Assembly (NCBI GenBank): GCA_018398765.1
Contig: JAHBMJ010000201.1
Span: 1-30,000 of the forward strand
DNA from: Chromera velia
Taxonomy: Eukaryota; Sar; Chromeraceae
DNA: 30,000 bases
Direction of reading: 5' to 3'
This document shows positions 10,278-20,061 of the stretch, piece after piece. Below the pieces are notes generated by a model. That model was not told the origin of the DNA. It saw nothing but the letters and a program-made list of their open reading frames with translations, and searched no databases. The translations under genes and the position numbers were made by a program. The first letter of the stretch is position 1. Every line of letters starts with the position of its first letter.

Positions 10278-11800
10278 ATGCCTCAGTCTGGTGGTAGTCC
10301 GATCGTGCGTCGGCCCCATCTCTTCTGGATAGATGTGGTCAGGTTCTTTGCAGTGGTGTCCGTGATGTGTGGACACTGGAGTGACACGGTGCAGAGAATC
10401 AACGGAAGCGATCGATTCGAGGACCTCATGGAGAAGGATGCAGAGATGAGGCTGAGAAGGGCACGATCCGTCGGAAGTCAATGGACGCTCCCACTGTTGT
10501 TCTATGTATCTGGTCAGTCCATTTCCTTTCCTATAATCTCCTCTCTCTCTTGGTCTCGTCGACCTCGTGACTTACTTCTCTGTCGATGGTCGGGTGTGGG
10601 ATCCAAAGGCAAGGTAGATGGTGTGTAGTGGTGATAAAACTCTTTGTGTGGGAGGTTCCTCGGGTGTTGTCCCTGCTGTCCGACACCGTGTTCACACGCA
10701 CCTCGACATCTTCAGGCGCACTGCCCCTGTGTCTGTGTATCTATCTGTGTGTCTGCATGCAGGGTTGGTGCACGGTTTCTCTGTGAAGAAGACAACGTTC
10801 CCCCAGTACCTCCTGACCAGATCATGGAGACTCCTCCTTCCACTGATTGTCGGCTGGGTCCTCTACGTCTACCCTCTGCTGTGGCTGTTTAGGGACTTCT
10901 ACTACGAGGCGGAAGTCCTCAAAGAGGCCTCCAACTTCTTCACGGGACTCAGCCAGATCCCCAAACTGATACTCAGACCCGGGCCCATGTACCTCTGGTT
11001 CCTCATTGCAATCTGGGTCATGGGTTTCATCAATCACCTCTACTTCCGGTGCGTTGCGTTGGTGACTGCGGACCTTGATCGTGGAGACGGGAATAAAAGT
11101 CTCTGGCGGTTCGGAGTCGGTATGTCTCTTGTGCTTGTGTTCCTGTCCTCTGCCGTGATTCAGTACAAAGTGATTGATCCCGGCAGGCAGGACAAGGAGG
11201 TGGGCCTAGTGCTCTCTCTGTATCTGTTCGCGGTTCCGTACGTGTCCGCGTTTGGTGTAGCGCTGTGGTACTGTCAGAAGAAGGGGCAGCCTGTCCCTGG
11301 GTGGCTGGGTCCACTGATTGTTGCTCAGCAGGTCGCTCTGGGGACTTGGCACGGGGGCGTGGCTTTCCATCTGAGTGACGTCGAAATGCATAAGTAAGCA
11401 GAGGGGGAGGGGATGTATGTGTGTCCGCCTCCATGGCTGGCTGGCTGGGTGGCTGGTGGGTGGGGAACTTTTCTGCGCTTGCCACAGATTATTGTGAAAC
11501 AAGAAGAACCAGGTAGCAGAAAGAACCCTTCCAGAGTGCCTTTCTGTTTCTCTCTCTCTTCGCGTGCGCGACAAAATGTCCGTGAAAATCAATGCCCATG
11601 AGTCATGCACCAGAGAAGCAATTCGAAACGGGAGAAGGACAAATTCTCTCTCTCCCCTATGTCTTCGTCCCCCCTTGTACACTCTCTCCCCTCCTGTGAT
11701 GTGCGCATGCTTGCCTGACCTTCCCCCGCCCCTTTGTCTTTTTTCCCTTTTCTTCTCATCTCTCTCTCTCTCTTTCTCTCTCTCTGTCTCTCTCTTTCTC

Positions 11801-11837
<37 letters not shown>

Positions 11838-12766
11838 TGGTCGGATGCTGTCTGCCTGCTTGCAGATTCGTTCTCTTCAACAGTTTTTACTTCCAGGGCT
11901 TCATCGACGAGGCTTTCCTTGAAGAGACGTGTGCCTTTTTTGCCTCCCCCAAATCCTGCTTCCTCCACGCTGCCCTGGTGGTGGCCTTCGTCTTCTCATG
12001 CCCCTTGATGGCGTTAGGAATGGTTGACGATGAACTACACCAGCCGCGGTACTATCTGGCGTTCCCGGGGGGGCACTCCATTGAGCAGTCGGGGTATGAC
12101 ATGGCGATGTCATGGCTGTGGATCTACATATGGACCATCCTTGCTAGAGTTTTGTTTGCAGAACCTCAGCTCTCACGTCGTCAGATGGAGGTATTTGGGA
12201 AAACAGCCTACATCCTGTACCTGTCCCACTGGGTCTTCCTTCTTCTGCTCACCCGCACAGTGGTGATGCGTTTGCAGAGAGTCTTCTCAACTGAAGAGGA
12301 GACCTTTGTGTGGCCCTTCTTTGCGAATCTGTTCTTCACTCTCCCGACAGTCATTTTGATCGCCTTCCTACAGGTCTGTCTGCCTGCCTGCCTGCCTGTC
12401 TGTCTGTCTGTCTGTAAAAAAAGTGAAGTGAAGAAAAGACGATATAGTCTGTCCGTCTATTGTGTTCATGAAGAAAAGGAGGAGGAAGAAGAAACTTATA
12501 GTCTGTCCGTCTGAAAAGACGATATAGTCTGTCGGTGTGTTTTAGTGAGGCGTGGGAGTCTCTCTCTTCTGAGATCAGACGTCAAAGACTAAAAGAGAAA
12601 ACAGAAGAAGAAGAAGAAGGTGAGGTCGGGACCAGAGAATCATAATCGTACAAACAGACTCATCCTGAGCACCAGGTTGCGCACATTCCCCTCTCAATGT
12701 CTCCCTGCCCGCGGCACCCAGGGAATTGGGAAATTTGGGGAGATCTTCTTGACGCGCGCGCGCACA

Positions 12767-12817
<51 letters not shown>

Positions 12818-13662
12818 TTTTCCCCAAGTCTCGCCCCTCCCTCTGCTCTGATCCCTGTTTTGTGAGTGAGTGAGAAGATCAGAAAGACATCCAGAGGACT
12901 CGAGCGCGACCCCATGCACCGACCCACGAGGAGGTGTTTCCCTTACGTATTCGCATTCTTCTCTCTCGTGTCCGTATTCATTCATTGCAGGTGCTCCTCT
13001 TTGAGCGGACGCCAGTACTCGGTCATTTGTTTGGGCTGTACAAGGGTAGAGGGAGGGGGCAGGGTAGGGAGGAGGGGCAGATGGAGATCGAGTCCGGAGA
13101 GGCCACTCAAAGCATGAGTCGGGCCGCCCGAAACGCGAGGTACGTGAGTCCCCCCCTGTATCACCCTGGGTCCTCTCGATCGATAGGGGTGGGGGGGGCC
13201 CTGTCGTCTGAGGGGGTTGAGGAGGACGGGAGGGGAATGTCGAAAGAGGGGTACAGAAAGACGCACGATCATACAGGTCTTGACCACCATCTCGAGATGG
13301 AGATGACTGTCTCTCGGGGTTCATCCCGCTCGTTTGGTGAAGAGGAGACGGTGCGACTTGCAAGATCAAGGTCAGGGTCTTATAGCAGTGAGGGGATTGT
13401 GACAGTCTCGAAGGGAACCACTGGTGACGTTGGGGTTCAACAGAGGGGAGGGGGGACGGCACAGCCTCACCAGGGTCACATTACTATAGAGACGGCCGAG
13501 AGCATTCCAAGGGAAAGCAGGCACCACCCCCCGATGTCGAGTCATAGGGAGGGCACACGAGGACCCCCTAATCCGGTGGTTCAAGAAATGCGTTCGCCTC
13601 AGGCTCCCCTCTCCGAGCCGGCTGGCAGGCTGCGTGCAGATGAAACTTGGAGAGAACCATGA
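10278..13662 (+). CDS. Acyltransferase-3 family integral membrane protein
   Basis: Four exons with matching phases: 10278-10512, 10763-11393, 11866-12373 and 12991-13662 (TGA), giving 681 residues. The N-terminus FWIDVVRFFAVVSVMCGHW has the Arg (R22) and His (H33) expected in helix 1 of acyltransferase-3 enzymes (PF01757), which move acyl groups from donors to membrane or surface acceptors. About ten hydrophobic segments follow, and YILYLSHWVFLLLLTR near residue 420 is the typical C-terminal membrane segment. Exon 1 ends in YVSG, matching the family's conserved SG after helix 2. Exon 4 adds a hydrophilic tail of about 200 residues rich in Gly, Ser and Arg and probably disordered. The start is the first in-frame ATG; earlier in-frame codons lack one. 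The acceptor substrate cannot be told from sequence. A strong unused donor at 13140 may allow splicing within the tail. Confidence 0.85.
11745..11836. repeat. TC-rich tract followed by (CA)n in intron 2 of the acyltransferase
   Basis: A (TC)n-rich stretch runs into a perfect (CA)n of about 28 bases, ending 30 bases before the acceptor at 11865. The pyrimidine half is on the sense strand, as in most introns of this window. ORFs that read through it (Ser/Leu then Thr/His) are repeat translation only. Confidence 0.9.
12374..12540. repeat. Composite CTGT / GAAGAAAAGGAGG repeat in intron 3 of the acyltransferase
   Basis: Right after the donor at 12373, the sequence runs through (CTGC/CTGT)n, then AAGTGAAGAAAAGACGATATAG, split here as AAGTGAAGAAAAG plus ACGATATAG, then GTCTGTCCGTC. 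Next come CATGAAGAAAAGGAGG, GAAGAAGAAACTTATAG, CTGTCCGTCTG and another GACGATATAG. This is the reverse complement of the core unit seen at 6.6-7.7 kb. Because the two genes lie on opposite strands, the unit has the same orientation relative to transcription in both. Confidence 0.85.
12756..12814. repeat. (CG)n(CA)n(GA)n microsatellite in intron 3
   Basis: A short CGCG run, a (CA)n of about 24 bases and a (GA)n of about 30 bases. This is the clearest exception to the rule that intron repeats in this window are pyrimidine-rich on the sense strand, since here the sense strand carries GA. Confidence 0.9.
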
Positions 13663-14500
13663 TAGGTGCGCTAGTAGGTGCGTAAACTGCATGCTTTCGA
13701 ATTGCTCAAATTGTCGTTCTGCACTGTGTAGTCAGTCGAAGGTGGATAACTCAATGTGGCCCATTAAATACTCCAAAGTTAAAAAAAAATCTTGAAAAAA
13801 AGAAATGAATCGATCAATGAATGAATGACTAAGCTACTAGGTAGAGCCGAGTTCCTGGCAGTCCATCACCTATAGTCCATCAATCATTGTGATTCATTGA
13901 TTGCATGCTAGATTGCATGAGGACTAGCATGAGGATTGATTGATTGATTAATTGATTGATGTTAAACCGTAAGTAAAATTTCAAGTCTCGGATGGCAAAT
14001 AAATTAACTTAATGCATCGTCTTAATTGTTCAAAGATATTAACTACAAACTAAGAGCTCAGTGTGTGGTGCGAAACCTTATATCCTATAATCGTTCACAT
14101 ACAGTATCATCTTTGATAATAGCATAGCATATAGCATAGCATAGTTGATTTCTGAAGTTCTGAGTCATGCAGACTCATACTAGGTTATTAGGAGTCATAC
14201 AATGTCATGCATGCATGAATATATATATAAATAATTTTTCTGATGATTTTTATCTAGCTAATTGAGTGTTTCATAATGGTCCTAGCTATACGTGACATTC
14301 AGAACTCTAGTCAGAACTACTGAACTAGATTCAGAATTCTCTGATAATATCTAGCGCTAGGACAATAGTTGATCTCAATAGAAGACTGAAAAGCACCACT
14401 ACATTATGGCACTAATAGATTGATGCCCCAGTTTACTCCAGTTTTTGAGACTCCAAATTTAAATGATTATTTCTGGCTAGATTTCTGGTTCTGCTGCAGA
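13663..14500. other. AT-rich spacer between two convergent genes
   Basis: This spacer separates the acyltransferase stop from the LRR stop on the opposite strand, so it holds both 3' ends. It is AT-rich with GATT/AATG repeats (about 13808-13965), several CTAG and TAGC motifs, a short AGCAT tandem at about 14122-14146 and one TGCATGCA at 14208-14215. A plus ORF starting at 14420 runs antisense into the LRR coding exon and is not convincing. Confidence 0.7.
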
Positions 14501-17500
14501 TTAGTTTTCTATCGCCTGCGTCCACATCTGCAGCTTCCCTTCTCGGTGCGCAGCATGCCTCAGAGCTTCGACAGCAGAATCGAAATTTCTCTGCTGCTCC
14601 ACTCCCTCCATACCTTCCTGTCCGTGCAAATCCAAAAGCTCCAGCTGTGGGAGAGACTGGGGGGTAAGAACGTCAAAAAAAGCCGAGACTCCGTCAACGC
14701 TAATCCTGTTGCCCTCTAACTTGATTGTTTTCAGCTTGGGGCACCGATGTGCGGAGAAAACTTCCCCCCACTGCCTAAGCATGCCATCGTCAATCTGGCA
14801 ACTCGAAAGGTCCAGAGAGCCCAAATTCGAAAGCTTTCCCCCCGCCCCTTCCCCCCCACTGGCAGCAAGTAAAGCCAGTGCATCTTCCCCCATTCGCCCC
14901 CCACTCAAATCGAAGGACCGCATACATGCGGGAAGCCCCTTCTCACTCTCTGCAATGGCTGTAATCAACCCGTCAACGTTGCTGTTTGCCTCCTCAATGA
15001 CATCAAGACAGAAATGTATATTGCCCACGAGAGGGGAGAATCGTGCTGCCCTGATGGCACCCCCCAACCCCTCCACTCCTTCAGCATCAATACAGAACAA
15101 TCGGGGATACAAATCAGTGAGAGAAGGGAGTTTGCCCGATCCCAGAGCAGCTGCTATCACCCCCCCCGCTGATATAGCGGTTGTGTCTGACAGATCTAGA
15201 GAAACAAGCTCAGGCAGCCCCTCCTCCCTCCCCACGATTGCCTGCACCAGCTCCCCCCATGCCTCTTTTGAGACATCCCAATTGCTGCAAAAATTCAACA
15301 AACAGAAATTCACCAAAGAGCCCGCTCTGACGGCATCAGTCAGCCCTCTCAGGGCTTCATCAGTCAAATGGGAGTTAGACAAGTTTATTGCCGACAGGCC
15401 CCCCAACTTTTCAGACATGAGGAACGGACCCAGCGACCCGCCCCCCTCCCCCGCTCTCGTGTCTGACAAATCGAGAACCGAAAAAGGCATTCCCTCCTCA
15501 CTCTCCACCACTGCCCGCATCACCGTCTCCACTTTCCCCCCCGTGACCTCATTCCCCCTCAGACGGAGAACGCGGAGACCTGATAGATTGCCCCCCCGAA
15601 TCGCTTGCGCAAACGGAGTCACTGCTGCGTCTGTCAGCATGCCACTTAGCAGCAATTTTGAAAGATGCGGCAACTTCACAACACCCAGTGCTGTACAGAA
15701 TGCAGTCTTCGCTTCCCCGTCTGATTCCCCCATGACATCAACATGCAATTGTCGGACAACGCTCAGACGTCCCATCTGAATCGCTTCCCCCATCAACTTC
15801 AGCCCCCCCTTTGCATTCTCGTCTTCTTCTTCTGAATATGAATAAAGGAAGAGATACATCTCTTTATAGTGCAAAGGTCCGGGGGCTGCAACCATCTCCT
15901 CAAAAAACATTTGCAGCTTTTCACCTTCAACCTCCAGCCTCAGTGTGTCAAGGGATGGGTGCTTGCCAGCGCCGAGAGCGCGGGCTTCCTTTTCACTGAG
16001 CAGGTCAGAATCCAACACCAAATGGGGCAGCTCAACGCGAAGGTGGGGGGGGCACTCAGAGGCACTCAGCGCATCAAGGAAATCTCTCACAGCCTGCCCA
16101 ATATCTATGCGCCCTCGTTGCTTTATTCCCTCCAGCCCCAATTTCCTCAAATGAGGAACGGCATCTGCGCGAAGGCATCTCCCCAACCCGCCCAGACAAT
16201 GACCTAAGCACTGATCGTTACCCCCTAGCTCTAGGGTCTCTAGGTTTCGCACCCCCCCCCTTCCCAAACAGTCAGCGAGACGTTCTATTGCGTCGTCTCG
16301 CAAATCGCACCTCTTCAGTAGCAGCACATGGATTTCTGGAAGAGAAGCGGCACACAGAACCGAGCACAGCCTCTCCATCCCCCCCACCTGTAACCTATTG
16401 CGGGCCAAATTTAGCGTCTCCAGTTTCAGAGACTTCCCCTCCACCGCCCCGCAGAGGATTCCCAGGTATTCATCATTCAGTCCTGTCTCCTCGAGGTCCA
16501 GATGAACGAGGGACGCCGCCTTCCCATCACTGATCCACCTGGCCAGTGCCCTGAATCCTTCTGTACCGAGAGGGTTGCCTGACGCGAAGAAGACAAGAAA
16601 GAGGAGGCACGCAGAGGGAAGGAATCAAGTGGGCAGAGAGCAAGCCAAAAGACCACTCGGTTTAGGAATCTTCTCTCGAAAGTCAAAAACGATACACACA
16701 AAAGACGTGTTCCTTTTGCTTCTCAGCGCTTTCTGAGTCTCTCGGGAGCTAAGTAAATTGCATCGATGAGCGAATCATCCAGTCAACCCATTGCGGAGTT
16801 GCACTTTTATGTCTTTGCAAGGATGAAGGAAGAGTACCAACCTCCCGGCCCGCACCGGATCCCCAACCCCCCTAATGTCTTGAGGGATTGAAAGAGACGG
16901 GATAGGTCAGGTAAGTCTTTCACAGTGTTGCAAGCAAACCGAAAAGCCAAAGATAAAAGTTGGAGGCACGAAGTGACAGACTGACCAGTCAGCTTCAGGT
17001 GTGCAATAGAAGCGGGCAAGGCCGAAAAAATGACGCACGCCTCCAGAGGGCCGACGAGGCAATCTGATCGGTGAATAAACGAATAAACAAACACGTGGTT
17101 GAACGGAAGGAAGGAAGGATTTACATTCATTCATTCATTCATTCAGGGAGGGGGGACAGGGGAGAGATGAGGAGAAGCAAATCAGAAGCGAGAGCATCTC
17201 TGCACTTCTCTTCTCCCTGCCTGGTCTCTTTCTCGCAGCCAAACTTGCCAAAACACGAAAGCCGGCGACCATAAATGACTCCATTTCATGCTACTCAGAC
17301 AGGCAGGCAGGCAGGCATGGCGAAGGGCTGCAAAGACACAGCAGGGATACAGGCTTCCGTCCTTCCTTTCTTCTTTTTGACGACATGGATTGTCCTTTTA
17401 TTATTTCGCTCTTTCCCTGCAAAAGAATTCAGTGCCTCCCTCTCTGTGCTCGCTCCCGACAGCTGCATGCAGTCTCTTCGAACGACAAACGAATTGCTTG

Positions 17501-19241
17501 TTCCAGTCGAGAGGGAGAGCCTGAAAGAAAGAAAAAAGTGCCACCTGCAGACACGGGGAGGGAGGGGGCACTCCCAGCTGACTTGCAAGGCTGAAGCTCT
17601 GCAGAGACGGCCCGTCATTCCCCTGTTCCCCCGAACTGCCAACCCCCTCCAGGAAGCGCCGAAGGAGAGAAAGCGCCGGGCCCACCGCAGAAGTCCCTGC
17701 ATGCATACAGTTGCATGAACACACGAAAATCTGATGATCCATACGACGAACCTGCATGGTAAGTGAGTGGCTGGGTGAGTTAGTTAGTGAATCAGTGAGT
17801 GAGGGAGTGATAGACAGAGCAAATACACCTTCCTTCATGTGCCGCACGCTCAACGGACAACGTGGGCAGGGAACGCGAATACGTAGACAGACAGTCAGAC
17901 AGGCAGGCAAAGAAGAGGAGGGAAGCGAAGGAATGAAGAGCCGCGCATTCTCTTCTCACCCTCACACCCTCACACCCTCCCGTACCATTTGAGATCGCCC
18001 CTACAGCCACAACTTCAGATTTTGAGAAGACAGTGTAATACACGAGAAACCAAACAAACCATGCTCTCAGGAGCCAACACCGAGAAGAGAAAACAACCGG
18101 GAAAACCGCAAAAAAACCAAGGTGACCGACTTCAAATATCCCTACTGCCTCTCAATCGCCACCAACTCACCGAGAGTCAATCCCTCCACAGATTTTGGGA
18201 GTTGATCTAGAAGGAAGAAGATCTTCCGAGGGGAGAGATCAATGCAATCTGCAATCCATTCAACGCAACGCAAGGCACCCTCCGTCTGTCAGGCAGCTAG
18301 GGTGTATGCACCTGCTCCATGACCACACAGAGGTAACCACGACTAGTCATCCAGTGGAGTAGTCCATACAATCTGAGTCCAAAATCGAGACGGGCAACAA
18401 CGCAGGAAAAGCCCAACTTCATCTCAACGTGACCATTCTGCACAGCGATGCACTGACCTGATAAGTCCAGAAACTTAAGGGGCACCCCCTGCACTTTTCC
18501 CTGCAAAGCACACAGTGAAGCAACCAACACATCCAAAGGAAGAACGAGAAACGCGAATACCGATACTGAAGAAGGTAACCACACCGCGGTTCAGCAAGCT
18601 TTCAAGGATTGAAGGCGTGACGAAGACAAAGAGAGAATCTCAGAGAGAGAAAAAGACAGAGCCAGCTAAGGTAGCCAGGGGCGTTATTCCGATCGATTGG
18701 CCTGAAAACAACGAAACGCAGCTGGCCCGTGTTCATTGAAACCCTCTCGATGTTGCGAAAACTGACACCCTCGGTCATGCCATGCATGCACACATACATA
18801 CGTACCTTTTTCAGAACGCACAAGCAGAACCACGCCATCCCGTAACCGTCAGGACAGGATGCCATCTCTGAGACCACCTGCAGGTCCGCGCAGGTCCGAC
18901 CAGAAGAGAGATCATACAGGGCAAAACGAATCATTTGCGGATGGGGACAATGATCGAAAGAGACGGCAGGTGAAAAAAGCCACAGCCTGCAGCAGAGCGG
19001 AAACTCACAAACGTAATCACCCACCGCAGAAGTCGGCTGAACGTTCTGCAAAAGCTTCCAGAGTAATGCCTCTTGTGAAAGCTCCGAGGTCCTGCCGGAC
19101 GTAAGGTCTTGACCCAGGTTTTCTGTTCCTGCTGGAAACAAGCAGACGAACAGACGAAGGACGGCGTGACAGTCATTTGCAAAGTAGACAAGTCCCACTT
19201 GTGGCCTACCGGTTGTCTCTCTTACCTTGCATCTTTGACAT
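14501..19241 (-). CDS. Ribonuclease-inhibitor-type leucine-rich repeat protein
   Basis: Eight minus-strand exons fit without a phase break: 19241-19226 (ATG), 19128-19025, 18877-18806, 18500-18458, 17696-17583, 17063-16986, 16916-16842 and 16578-14501 (stop), giving about 859 residues. The large last exon (691 residues) has some fifteen 25-30 residue repeats of RI type, such as LETLNLARNRL, LRVLRLRGNEV, LVSLDLSDTT and LKTIKLEGNRI. Each is followed by a helix with Ala/Leu-rich spacing. The small exons also encode repeats: LKFLDLSG joins TSAVG, LQSFSLA joins NCLVG, and IAHLKLT joins DLPDLSRLF. Several donors fall after the same repeat position in phase 1. I see no NACHT, kinase or transmembrane segment, so this is an all-LRR protein, probably a cytosolic or nuclear protein-binding scaffold (NLRC3-like repeats without the nucleotide-binding part). 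The start is uncertain; the LRR core is secure. Confidence 0.8.
17111..17146. repeat. GGAA and CATT tetranucleotide repeat in LRR intron
   Basis: (GGAA)n followed by (CATT)n in the intron upstream of the LRR exon that starts at 17063. On the sense strand it reads AATG then TTCC, the same pair of units as the array at 4.2-4.4 kb. CAGG repeats also lie at about 17296-17316 in the same intron. Confidence 0.85.
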
Positions 19242-20061
19242 AACTTCCTCTGTCTCTGTAGGATTCCGACAAGAGCGAGCAAAAGTCTGCCAGAAGGTAA
19301 ACGAGACAAGAACCGCCGACAAGAAAGATGAGAAAAGAATCTGTCTGAAGACGAGAGACGGCAAGAAGAAAAACAGAAGAGAAGGCAAAAACGTCGCCGC
19401 ACAAGCAAAGGAAACAGAACAAGCTTAGGACAATTAAGTCAAACGAAGTGTGTCAAGTCTTTGCTGCTTCGGTCACTGCCGTCGGATCGGACCAGGAAGC
19501 ATGAAAGAGTCCATGAATTGTCCGAAAAACTGGTGACTCCACACGTCTCTGCAAGCCATTCTCGCAGTCTCATGCAGGTTCGTAAGTGGCGAGGGCCGCG
19601 CGGGACCCCTAGCTTAATTCGCGAATTCGCTTCGCGACGCGGCCGGTTCCTCGCGCGCGAGGACCGAAGAGCCCGCGAAGGAACTTCGCGCCACGGCGCC
19701 GCGCGCGCGCGATCTCGCATGCCGTCTCCATGCAGTGCAACGCATTGCAACGCAGCCAACATGCAGCCAACGCTCACGATCGCAGACATGCATGACACGG
19801 AGTGACGTCGGAGTATCGTCGGTATGTATCGTCGGAAGGTCGGAGTCCAAACATGTCCAAACTTCGTTACCTCATGCAAGGTGCTATCAGAGCACTTGGT
19901 GCGGAAAGAGCGTCTGTCTCTTGTCTGGGTTGGGGTCGGTCGTGACATATTTGGAAAGAGACGGGGTGTCGTCCGGAACAACAGTTGGCACCACATAGAC
20001 GGGTTGCCTTCCTCCCCACTGCCGTCCTCTCGGGTGTGTGCATGGGGGGGAGGGCGTCGGA
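19242..20061. promoter_or_regulatory. Divergent promoter with CG-rich palindromic core (LRR gene / glycerol-3-phosphate dehydrogenase)
   Basis: The gap separates the LRR start (minus) from the dehydrogenase ATG (plus). Its centre, about 19590-19715, is very CG-rich and holds perfect palindromes: AATTCGCGAATT at 19616-19627 and CCTCGCGCGCGAGG at 19649-19662, followed by a GGCGCCGCGCGCGCGCG run. Next to it lie repeats of TGCAACGCA and GCAGCCAAC at about 19735-19775. The 9-mer GCGACGCGG at 19634-19642 also occurs in the promoter region at 26312-26320. ORFs in this area on both strands are explained by the high GC content. The part nearest 19242 may be 5' UTR or an untranslated exon of the LRR gene, since an acceptor-like CTACAG lies at about 19261-19256 on the minus strand. 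Confidence 0.6.

Noticed and set aside
14709-15779. A 356-codon plus-strand ORF
   Set aside because: It lies antisense to the LRR coding exon, whose minus frame shows clear repeats; the plus frame is a Pro/Ser-rich shadow.
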